DNA from: Chlorobiota bacterium
GTDB taxonomy: Bacteria > Bacteroidota > Ignavibacteria > Kapaibacteriales > NICIL-2
Reading direction: 5' to 3'
Length of the DNA: 8,932 nt
Assembly (NCBI GenBank): GCA_003695605.1
Contig: RFIK01000239.1
Coordinates: 1-8,932, forward strand
Shown here: one piece after another, positions 1 to 6,265 of the stretch
Layout: every line of letters begins with the position of its first letter
How positions within the stretch are numbered: position 1 is the first letter of the stretch
Program-made: the position numbers and the translations under genes
The notes under the pieces: generated by a model
The model's database searches: none
What the model was told of the DNA's origin: nothing
The model's input: only the letters and a program-made list of their open reading frames with translations

Positions 1-1
1 C

Positions 2-754
2 ACCAATTCCTACGAGCCGACCGCGAACTCGGACATCGTCATCATCACCGCCGGTTTAGCGCGGAAACCTGGCATGAGCCGCGACGACCTCCTGGCAGCG
101 AACGCGAAGATCGTCGCATCGTGTGCAGAGCAAGCTGTTGCGCACTCGCCGAATGCGATCTTCATCATCGTTTCCAACCCGCTCGACGTAATGACGTATC
201 TGACGCTCCGCGTTACCAAGCTTCCGCGGCATCGCGTCTTCGGCATGGCAGGCGTGCTCGACACTGCACGCTACCGGGCGTTCATCGCACTGGAGCTTGG
301 CTGTTCGGTCGAAGACATCCAGGCATTGCTCCTGGGCGGTCATGGCGATTCAATGGTACCGCTGGTGCGATACACGACAGTTGCTGGCATCCCGCTTTCG
401 CAACTTCTCCCGAACGACCGCATTGATGCAATCGTTCAGCGCACGAAAGATGGCGGCATCGAGATTGTCAACTACCTCAAAACTGGTTCAGCGTACTACG
501 CTCCAGCCGCCTCGACAGTCGAAATGGTTGAAAGCATCGTCAAGAACAAGCGGCGAATCCTCCCTTGCTCGGCGCTCTGCGACGGCGAGTACGGTTTGCG
601 CGATGTGTGCATCGGCGTACCGGTCAAGCTCGGTGCAAGCGGTATCGAGCAGATACTCCAAATCGAGCTTACCGAGGAAGAGCACGCTCTCCTGGAGCGT
701 TCGGCAGCAGACGTTTCGAAGAACATTGCCAAGCTCGTCGAACTTGGCTTTTAG
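2..754 (+). CDS. mdh: Malate dehydrogenase, LDH-type (5' end cut off by window)
   Basis: NAD-dependent oxidation of malate to oxaloacetate, a cytoplasmic TCA-cycle enzyme. The reading frame is open from base 2, and 250 residues are visible. The family is about 310 residues long, so roughly 60 N-terminal residues with the Gly-rich NAD loop lie outside the window. Seen directly, numbering visible residues: TANSDIVIITAG (7-18), then ARKPGMSRDD with substrate-binding Arg21 and Arg27, VSNPLDVMTYL with Asn59, DTARYR with Asp87 and Arg90, and the catalytic-His motif GGHGDSMVP with His114. Arg21 stands where lactate dehydrogenases carry Gln, which favours malate over lactate specificity (established for the family). 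The ATG at 74 is internal, because conserved MDH sequence continues upstream of it. The next gene begins 12 bases after the stop, so the two are probably cotranscribed. Confidence 0.95.
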   Translation, partial: TNSYEPTANSDIVIITAGLARKPGMSRDDLLAANAKIVASCAEQAVAHSPNAIFIIVSNPLDVMTYLTLRVTKLPRHRVFGMAGVLDTARYRAFIALELGCSVEDIQALLLGGHGDSMVPLVRYTTVAGIPLSQLLPNDRIDAIVQRTKDGGIEIVNYLKTGSAYYAPAASTVEMVESIVKNKRRILPCSALCDGEYGLRDVCIGVPVKLGASGIEQILQIELTEEEHALLERSAADVSKNIAKLVELGF

Positions 755-766
755 CACGCTCCAGCG

Positions 767-2437
767 ATGCATTGTCGCGATGCTGCCCACCTGCTCGAGC
801 GTTACGCCTTGCTGTTAGAGTTGGCTGGCGAAAATCCCTTCAAAGCACGTGCATTCAGCCGTGCTGCAGAGATTCTTGCGCCACTGGATATGGCGCTCGA
901 CCAAGCATTGGCACTCGATGCAATCCAGCAAGCACGCGGCATTGGCGAGGGCATTCGGGGTATACTGGTCGAGCTTGCCGAAACGGGTACCATCGGCCAC
1001 CTGGAAACGCTCGAGCGAACGATACCCGCCAGCGTTGTGCAACTCACCGAGCTTCGTGGTATCGGGGCAAAACGAGCCCGGCAACTCTGGCAAGACTGCG
1101 GCATTACGAGCATCGAAGACCTCGAACGTGCCTGTCGCGACGGCCGAATCGCACGGTGCAAAGGTTTCACTGCAAAATCTCAAGCATCGCTCCTGGAGGC
1201 GATCGCCTTCTGGCGCTCGACTCGCGGACGCCTCCAACGGCACAAATGCTGGCGCCTGTTCGATGAACTTCGCTCGTTCTTGCTCGATCACGGAGCACAG
1301 GAAGTTTATCCCGCTGGTGAGCTTCGGCGCGGCGCCGAAGTCGTCAGCTCCCTTGCAATCGTTGCGATCGCGGACTCACCAGGAGTACTTCCCCTTCCCC
1401 CAGATTTTGTACCGAGCGGTGCGCGATCGTATCGCTCGCTCGAACGTGATATCGTCGCGGAGATTTTCCTTGCCACACCGCATGACGCCGGCACTGCACT
1501 CTTTTCTGCAACGGGCAGCTCAGCATTTATCCACGCCGTAACTGGTGGAACTAGCCTCCCACCGCTCCCGACCGAACAAGATGTTTTTGCTCACTTCGGA
1601 TTGCCCTACGTTCCGCCGGAGCTCCGAGATGATGCAACGCTCCCCGAACGGCTGCGGCACGGTGAAAGCATCCCGCCGCTGGTGACGATGGACTACATGC
1701 GCGGTATGCTGCACGTCCACACCAATTGGAGCGACGGCAAGCACTCCCTCGAGGAAATGGCACGAGCAGCGGCAGAGCTTGGATTCGAGTACATCGCCAT
1801 CTGCGACCACAGCCAAAGCGCAGCCTATGCTGGAGGTCTGAGCATCGAACGCGTCGCCGAGCAACGTGCCGCCATCGAGGCGCTCAACCAGCGCGGACTT
1901 GGCATCCGCATCCTGCATGGCATCGAAAGCGACATTCTGCCCGATGGCTCACTCGACTACCCAGATGATGTCCTGGCATCGTTCGATCTTGTGGTTGCTT
2001 CCGTCCACTCGCACTTCGATCTTCCCGAGCATGAGCAAACAGAGCGCATCTGCCGTGCGCTGCGCAACCCGTACACGACGATCCTCGGCCATCCAACTGG
2101 ACGGCTGTTGCTCCGCCGCGATGGCTATCGGCTCGACCTTGAGCGGGTGCTTCAGGAGGCAGCACGCACCGGAACGGCGATCGAATTCAACGTCAACCCC
2201 TATCGGCTCGATCTCGACTGGCGTTACCACCAGCGCGCATGCGAGCTTGGCATCCGAATCGCCATTGACCCGGACGCCCACAGCACCGAAGGAATGCTCG
2301 AGCTGGCCGATGGCATCACGGTCGCTCGGCGTGGCAAGCTCCGTGCGCAGGATGTGCTCAACACATTGCCGCTTGCAGAGTTCACCGCCTACGTCCAAGC
2401 ACAGCGCACACGAAAACAGGAGCTTGCGGGACTATGA
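767..2437 (+). CDS. PolX-like HhH/PHP protein with degenerate polymerase domain
   Basis: A 556-residue protein with the bacterial family X DNA polymerase layout. An N-terminal helical 8-kDa-like domain carries two helix-hairpin-helix motifs (ARGIGEGIRG about 56-65, LRGIGAKRAR about 96-105). A palm-like region spans about 175-260, and a C-terminal PHP phosphoesterase domain spans about 312-540. The PHP metal ligands look complete: His316, His318, Asp323, His348, Glu387, His414, His442, Asp503, His505. The palm still shows GELRRG (184-189), but the catalytic Asp-x-Asp that should follow reads Ser195-Leu-Ala197. The third catalytic Asp position, around VAEIFL (230-235), is Ala. I infer a DNA-binding 3'-5' exonuclease/phosphodiesterase, probably in base-excision-type repair, without nucleotide transfer. 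The start is the first ATG after mdh. The stop overlaps the lspA start by four bases (ATGA). Confidence 0.88.
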   Translation: MHCRDAAHLLERYALLLELAGENPFKARAFSRAAEILAPLDMALDQALALDAIQQARGIGEGIRGILVELAETGTIGHLETLERTIPASVVQLTELRGIGAKRARQLWQDCGITSIEDLERACRDGRIARCKGFTAKSQASLLEAIAFWRSTRGRLQRHKCWRLFDELRSFLLDHGAQEVYPAGELRRGAEVVSSLAIVAIADSPGVLPLPPDFVPSGARSYRSLERDIVAEIFLATPHDAGTALFSATGSSAFIHAVTGGTSLPPLPTEQDVFAHFGLPYVPPELRDDATLPERLRHGESIPPLVTMDYMRGMLHVHTNWSDGKHSLEEMARAAAELGFEYIAICDHSQSAAYAGGLSIERVAEQRAAIEALNQRGLGIRILHGIESDILPDGSLDYPDDVLASFDLVVASVHSHFDLPEHEQTERICRALRNPYTTILGHPTGRLLLRRDGYRLDLERVLQEAARTGTAIEFNVNPYRLDLDWRYHQRACELGIRIAIDPDAHSTEGMLELADGITVARRGKLRAQDVLNTLPLAEFTAYVQAQRTRKQELAGL

Positions 2438-3063
2438 AACGCTGGTGGACCGGTGCAGTCGTCATTGGGATCGTCCTCCTCGATCAAGCGACAAAGCTTG
2501 CGGTGAAGGGGTTTTCGCTCTTGGGTATCGAGCATCCCGGCATGCGCATCGGGGAATCGTTCCCGCTCATCGGTGATGCAGTCCGCATTACGTTCGTCGA
2601 AAATCCTGGCATGGCGTTCGGCATCGAATTCGGCGCAGCGAAAATTGCGCTGAGCCTTTTTTCCATCATTGCGGCAATCGTGCTCGCGGTGCTTCTGCGC
2701 CGGATGCATCAGCAGCGCGTCGCTTGGCAGATTCAACTGGCAATCGCACTCATCCTGGCCGGTGCGATCGGCAACGTGATTGACCGCGTCTTCTACGGCG
2801 TCCTCTATGGCGAAGCGCCACTGTTCTACGGCCGTGTGGTGGACTTTCTCGACGTGGACATTCCCGACATCCATCTCGGGAGCGTTGTTCTCCAGCGGTG
2901 GTGGGTCTTCAACATTGCCGATGCTGCCGTTTCTTGCGGTTTGATCCTCCTTGTGCTCGTTGGGCACCAGATGCCGCCGCTCCGGCAATTGCTGGCCCGC
3001 AGCTCCGCCGCACCTCCGCCAGTTGCAGACAGCACGGCATCAGAAGAACATCCAGCGCAATAA
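2434..3063 (+). CDS. lspA: Lipoprotein signal peptidase (signal peptidase II)
   Basis: An inner-membrane aspartyl protease that removes the signal peptide of prolipoproteins after diacylglyceryl modification. The 209 residues contain four predicted membrane helices (about 5-22, 68-88, 98-116, 160-178). The family motifs are visible: VENPGMAFG (55-63), GNVIDRV with catalytic Asp117, GRVVDFLD (133-140), and VFNIADAAVS with catalytic Asp163. The two aspartates are 46 residues apart, against about 18 in E. coli LspA. The insertion (about 120-155) resembles the extended periplasmic loop of Bacteroidota homologues. The C-terminal tail (about 185-209) is Pro/Ala/Ser-rich and probably disordered. The start lies inside the stop of the preceding PolX-like gene, which suggests translational coupling. 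No gene follows for about 280 bases. Confidence 0.95.
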   Translation: MKRWWTGAVVIGIVLLDQATKLAVKGFSLLGIEHPGMRIGESFPLIGDAVRITFVENPGMAFGIEFGAAKIALSLFSIIAAIVLAVLLRRMHQQRVAWQIQLAIALILAGAIGNVIDRVFYGVLYGEAPLFYGRVVDFLDVDIPDIHLGSVVLQRWWVFNIADAAVSCGLILLVLVGHQMPPLRQLLARSSAAPPPVADSTASEEHPAQ

Positions 3064-3121
3064 CCCCGCTGGCGAGAGGGTAGCGCCGACCATCTATGCA
3101 AAACCGTGCCAAAACGGCATC

Positions 3122-3209
3122 CTCTCCCAGAAAAATTTTTGCCCCTAACACCGAACGTAAAAAGTGTTTGCATCGGTGGTGGCGGCGTATTATTTTCGCG
3201 CTGGGAGAG
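3122..3209. repeat. 9-bp inverted repeat flanking the intergenic promoter region
   Basis: CTCTCCCAG at 3122-3130 is the exact reverse complement of CTGGGAGAG at 3201-3209, and the arms are 70 bases apart. The left arm could instead pair with CTGGCGAGAGG at 3069-3079, just after the lspA stop (10 bp with one bulged C, followed by AAAAATTTTT at 3131-3140). The arms enclose the AT-richer promoter-like stretch. They could be an operator, or alternative structures in read-through lspA mRNA. A chance match cannot be excluded. Confidence 0.4.
3167..3198 (+). promoter_or_regulatory. Candidate Bacteroidota-type promoter P1
   Basis: TTTG at 3167-3170 is followed by TATTTTCG at 3191-3198. The spacing from TTG to TA is 20 bases, which fits the TTG / TAnnTTTG housekeeping promoter described for Bacteroidota. 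TATTAT at 3188-3193 would also serve as a conventional -10. Transcription would begin near 3203, directly upstream of the two hairpins. Consensus matching by eye only. Confidence 0.45.
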
Positions 3210-3297
3210 AGTACGTGATGCCTCCTTTCGTTGTGGTGGTGAAAGTCTCGGGGAGTGCCCCTCGATGTTGTGGTGACGTCGAGGGGCATTTCTTTTT
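3203..3297 (+). ncRNA. Candidate small RNA or attenuated leader with two UGUGGUG-loop hairpins
   Basis: Between the promoter-like element and the T-run lies a segment of about 95 nt that can fold into two successive hairpins. Hairpin 1 pairs CCTC-CTTTC (3221-3229) with GAAAG (3241-3245) and, across a four-base bulge, GGGG (3250-3253); its loop is GTTGTGGTGGT. Hairpin 2 is the terminator at 3256-3288 with loop TGTGGTG. The nonamer GTTGTGGTG occurs at 3230-3238 and again at 3267-3275, in both cases at the hairpin tip. I recognise no known RNA family. It could be a free small RNA, a leader attenuator for the downstream operon, or simply the lspA transcript end with a fortuitous upstream hairpin. 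Confidence 0.4.
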
Positions 3298-3298
3298 T
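3256..3298 (+). terminator. Rho-independent terminator
   Basis: TGCCCCTCGATGT (3256-3268) pairs with ACGTCGAGGGGCA (3276-3288). This gives 13 bp including one G-U pair, a 7-base loop (TGTGGTG) and then TTTCTTTTTT (3289-3298). It lies 46 bases before the amidohydrolase start codon and 192 bases after the lspA stop. It would end either lspA read-through or a short transcript from P1. GGGG (3250-3253) can pair with CCCC (3258-3261) across a 4-base loop, which would compete with the left terminator arm. Confidence 0.85.
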
Positions 3299-3307
3299 GC
3301 TGCGAAG

Positions 3308-3315
3308 TATCTTTG
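3308..3315 (+). promoter_or_regulatory. Candidate -7 element of promoter P2 for the second operon
   Basis: TATCTTTG matches the Bacteroidota -7 consensus TAnnTTTG at every fixed position. It lies 10 bases after the terminator T-run and 29 bases before the amidohydrolase ATG, which would give a leader of about 25 nt. No TTG stands at the usual distance upstream; the nearest is only 8 bases away at 3297-3299. This may be a partial promoter or coincidence. Confidence 0.35.
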
Positions 3316-3344
3316 AAACCACGAACACTCACGGTGCTCCTACC

Positions 3345-4643
3345 ATGCAGAAGTTGATCGTTGGATTGTTCCTTGCGACGGCAGCAAGTGCTGCGATGCA
3401 TCTGGAAACGCCTGGCGAGCCGCAGCAGAAGCCAATTGCGCTCGTGGGCGGGCGAGTGCATACCATTTCCGGTGGAATTATCGAGCAGGGAACGGTCCTC
3501 TTTGATCGCGGCAAGATTGTTGCCGTTGGGAGCGACGTACCCATTCCAGCCGACGCAGTTCGCATTGACTGCCAGGGCAAGAACATCTATCCAGGACTCT
3601 TTGCACCCCACACGACAATCGGACTCATCGAGATCGAAGCAGTCCGGGCAACACGCGATGCTGCGGAGGTCGGCTCGTTCAACCCGAACGTCCGCGCCGA
3701 CGTTGCGTACAATCCCGATAGCGAGGTCATCCCAACGGTGCGTTCCAACGGCGTACTGCTCGCTGTGGTTGCTCCAGAAGGTGGACTTGTCAGTGGCATC
3801 GCATCGGTGATGCAGCTCGATGGCTGGACGCGGGAGGACATTGCGCTGCGTCCTCAGGCTGCGGTCGTCGTCAACTTCCCCTCGCTGGCAACGTTCCGTG
3901 CACCGTGGGTGCGGCGCAGCCCGCAGGAGCAGCGTCGTGATGCTGAGCGGCAGATCGAATCGCTCTACGACTTTTTCCGCGCCGCTCAGATGTACGCCCG
4001 CGCTGCAGCAGCAGGACTTGCCGATGCAAAGCGTGACGTTCGGTTCGAGGCGCTCCGCCCAGTCTTCGATGGGACAATGCCAGTGATGATTCGCTGCTGG
4101 GAGTACAAACAAATTCTGCGGGCGATCGAATTTGCCAAGCACTTCGGATTACGGGCAATTTTGGTCGGATGCTCCGACGCATGGCGCTGTCTTGATGAAA
4201 TCAAGCAGAGCGGCTTCCCCGTGATCGTCGGTCGCGTGCACTCGCTGCCGATGCGCGAGGAGGAAGGCTACGATACCCCCTATCGCTTACCGTCAATCCT
4301 CGACAGTGCTGGGATTCCCTTCGCCTTGAGCGACGCAGGCTTTTGGCAGCAACGGAACCTACCGTTCCAGGCAGGAACTGCTGTCGGCTTCGGGCTAAGA
4401 AAGGATGCTGCACTCCGAGCAATCACCCTGACACCCGCGGAGATGTTCGGAGTCGCTGGCCGTGTCGGCTCGATCGAAGTGGGCAAGGATGCGACGCTCA
4501 TCGTCACCAGCGGCGATGTGCTTGATGCGATGACCAGTCGTGTTGAGCTTGCGTTTATCCAGGGACGGCGTGTCTCGCTCGAAAGCAAGCAATCACGGCT
4601 TGCCGAAAAGTACCGCACGCGCTACCGCCAGCCGAAGCAATGA
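3345..4643 (+). CDS. Secreted amidohydrolase-superfamily protein with degenerate metal site
   Basis: The 432-residue product begins with a signal peptide (MQKLIVGLFLATAASA, cleavage near 16-18), so it acts outside the cytoplasm. An N-terminal beta-sandwich segment (IALVGGRVHTISGG, about 31-44) leads to IYPGLFAPHTTIG (81-93). This is where imidazolonepropionase/dihydroorotase-like enzymes have PGxxDxHxH; here His89 remains but the second His is Thr91. The expected His ligands on later strands are not evident (VMIRCWEY at 247-254, LVGCSDAW at 273-280). ALSDAG with Asp330 is kept, and the C-terminal LTPAEMFGV...GSIEVGKDATLIV is typical of the fold. The substrate is unknown. An in-frame GTG at 3255 would add 30 residues but lies inside the terminator stem, so I chose the ATG directly before the signal peptide. 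The stop overlaps the next start (ATGA). Confidence 0.85.
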   Translation: MQKLIVGLFLATAASAAMHLETPGEPQQKPIALVGGRVHTISGGIIEQGTVLFDRGKIVAVGSDVPIPADAVRIDCQGKNIYPGLFAPHTTIGLIEIEAVRATRDAAEVGSFNPNVRADVAYNPDSEVIPTVRSNGVLLAVVAPEGGLVSGIASVMQLDGWTREDIALRPQAAVVVNFPSLATFRAPWVRRSPQEQRRDAERQIESLYDFFRAAQMYARAAAAGLADAKRDVRFEALRPVFDGTMPVMIRCWEYKQILRAIEFAKHFGLRAILVGCSDAWRCLDEIKQSGFPVIVGRVHSLPMREEEGYDTPYRLPSILDSAGIPFALSDAGFWQQRNLPFQAGTAVGFGLRKDAALRAITLTPAEMFGVAGRVGSIEVGKDATLIVTSGDVLDAMTSRVELAFIQGRRVSLESKQSRLAEKYRTRYRQPKQ

Positions 4644-5542
4644 AGCTCCCGCCGAACGGCACTCTCCTCGAAAGCCGTCCAGTCCCAATGCCAGCGACGA
4701 CGCGCAACATCATGCGCCGCCGGCTCAGTCCAGATGCGTTTGCGCGCTTCGAACAGGTCCAAATGTACGCGATCACATACTGGAGCGAGGGTCTGCGGAT
4801 CGGTGGGTTCTTGGCGCTTCCTCCTCCAGCATCGGCGCCATATCCGGTAGTGATCTTCAACCGCGGCGGTGCAGGGCCGCGAGCAGTGCTCCAAGCAGAA
4901 GGTGCGTTCCAGTACATCGGGACAATCGCAAGCTGGGGATACGTCGTCCTGGCGAGCAACTACCGCGGACATGGCGGCAGCGAGGGCATCGAAGAATGGG
5001 GAGCTGGGGATGTCCGCGATGCAATGAACCTGCTTCCCCTAATCGAACAGCTCGGCTATGTGGACACCGACCGTATCGGTCTGGTGGGTGGAAGTCGCGG
5101 CGGAATGATGGCATTCATGATGTTGCGCCGTACGACTGCATTTCGCGCTGCGGTAACGATCGGTGCGCCAACGATGCTCCACCGCTGCTCGCCTCAGTCG
5201 CCCATCCGGCGCACGTTCGGTCGGTTCCTCGACCCAGCGCGCGACATCGAGCAGCAACTCCGTGAGCGCTCGGTGCTCGTCTGGGCTAACGAACTGCCTC
5301 GCACAACACCGCTGCTGATTCTCCACGGCACTGGCGACCGCCGCGTCGAACCCGAGCAGAGCCTCCATCTGGCGCTTGAACTTCAGCGCTTGCACTTCCC
5401 CTACAAGCTCATCCTCTACGACAATGCCGACCATATCCTGGCCGGCCGACGGAGCGAAAGCGACTACGACATTCGCTGGTGGCTCGATCACTACGTCCGC
5501 GATCGTGCACCGCTGCCTCGCACCGGACCGCACGGCGCGTAA
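4640..5542 (+). CDS. Alpha/beta hydrolase, prolyl-oligopeptidase (S9)-like
   Basis: A 300-residue serine hydrolase. The catalytic triad can be placed as Ser152 in the nucleophile elbow GGSRGG (150-155), Asp233 in HGTGDRRVEP (229-238) and His265 in NADHIL (262-267). The NRGG motif (74-77) fits the oxyanion-hole strand, and NYRGHGGSEG (107-116) is the usual following loop. The N-terminus has no clear signal peptide, so a cytoplasmic location is likeliest. The family includes peptidases and esterases, and the substrate cannot be read from sequence. The start codon overlaps the amidohydrolase stop, implying coupled translation; the two may act on related peptide-like or amide substrates (inference). 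A 42-base gap separates it from the ABC ATPase. Confidence 0.9.
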   Translation: MKLPPNGTLLESRPVPMPATTRNIMRRRLSPDAFARFEQVQMYAITYWSEGLRIGGFLALPPPASAPYPVVIFNRGGAGPRAVLQAEGAFQYIGTIASWGYVVLASNYRGHGGSEGIEEWGAGDVRDAMNLLPLIEQLGYVDTDRIGLVGGSRGGMMAFMMLRRTTAFRAAVTIGAPTMLHRCSPQSPIRRTFGRFLDPARDIEQQLRERSVLVWANELPRTTPLLILHGTGDRRVEPEQSLHLALELQRLHFPYKLILYDNADHILAGRRSESDYDIRWWLDHYVRDRAPLPRTGPHGA

Positions 5543-5584
5543 ACTGCCGTAACTTTGCTGCGAACGATTCCACTTGCACCAGGC

Positions 5585-6265
5585 ATGCATTTCGAACTGC
5601 AAAACGTCAGCATTCACTTCGACGCCATCCCTGCACTGAGTGTACTCAGCGTTCAGATCCCCTCAGGCAGCATGCTCATGGTCACAGGGCCGACCGGTTC
5701 TGGGAAAACAACGCTCCTGCGCCTTCTGTATGCCGATCTCTTCCCTTCGGAAGGCGCTGTCTTCATCAGCGGCCAACGCACGACGACGCTCAGGCGGCAC
5801 CGCATCCAGCAGCTACGTCGCCGAATGGGAATCTGCTTCCAGGACGTTCGGTTGCTCGATGATGTCAGCATCTTCGACAACATTTTCCTTGCACTCCTGC
5901 TCCGGAACATCCCAGCCTCGCAAGCACGACGCCGCACGCTCGAAGTCCTCGTTCGACTCGGCATTAGTTACGTCCGCGAAAAATTCCCCTCCGAATGCTC
6001 GATGGGCGAGCGCCACTTAGTCGGGATTGCTCGCGCACTGGCAGCTAAACCTGAATGCATCATTGCCGATGAACCGACGGGCAATCTCGATGTTGATACG
6101 ACGGCGATGGTGGCAGAAGAACTCCGGAAGGAAAACGAACGCGGCGCGACGATTATCGTCGCGACGCACGACCCATTTTTTGCAGCACACTTTCCTGCCA
6201 CCCATCGCATCGCACTCTACGAAGGGCGGCTTGTTTCGTCGGATATTCTCGTGGCCTCGGTATGA
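5585..6265 (+). CDS. FtsE-like ABC transporter ATP-binding protein with atypical signature
   Basis: A 226-residue ABC ATPase. Walker A is GPTGSGKTT (35-43), Q-loop Gln86 lies in CFQDVRLLDD, Walker B is CIIADE (158-163), the D-loop is GNLD (166-169) and the switch His195 lies in ATHD. The spacing and the phrases LRRRMGICFQDVRLLDD and DEPTGNLD are closest to FtsE, the cell-division ATPase that works with FtsX to control peptidoglycan hydrolases. LolD/MacB-type ATPases are the alternative. The ABC signature, usually LSGGE(Q)Q, reads CSMGERH (138-144), so the first Gly is Met. No permease gene is adjacent. A TTG at 5555 would add ten residues, but the ATG at 5585 starts the conserved first strand. 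The stop overlaps the dapB start (ATGA). Confidence 0.85.
   Translation: MHFELQNVSIHFDAIPALSVLSVQIPSGSMLMVTGPTGSGKTTLLRLLYADLFPSEGAVFISGQRTTTLRRHRIQQLRRRMGICFQDVRLLDDVSIFDNIFLALLLRNIPASQARRRTLEVLVRLGISYVREKFPSECSMGERHLVGIARALAAKPECIIADEPTGNLDVDTTAMVAEELRKENERGATIIVATHDPFFAAHFPATHRIALYEGRLVSSDILVASV

Noticed and set aside
3255..3344. GTG start at 3255 giving a 30-residue longer amidohydrolase
   Set aside because: The extension lies within the terminator stem and T-run, and it would bury the signal peptide that begins at the ATG at 3345.
2826..4142. 438-codon open frame on the minus strand across lspA, the intergenic region and the amidohydrolase
   Set aside because: It is antisense to two conserved genes and to a clear terminator. 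The translation is rich in Arg, Cys and His without domain-like patterns, as expected for a shadow frame in high-GC DNA.
5555..5584. TTG start for the ABC ATPase
   Set aside because: It adds ten residues ahead of the conserved first strand, with no supporting ribosome binding site.
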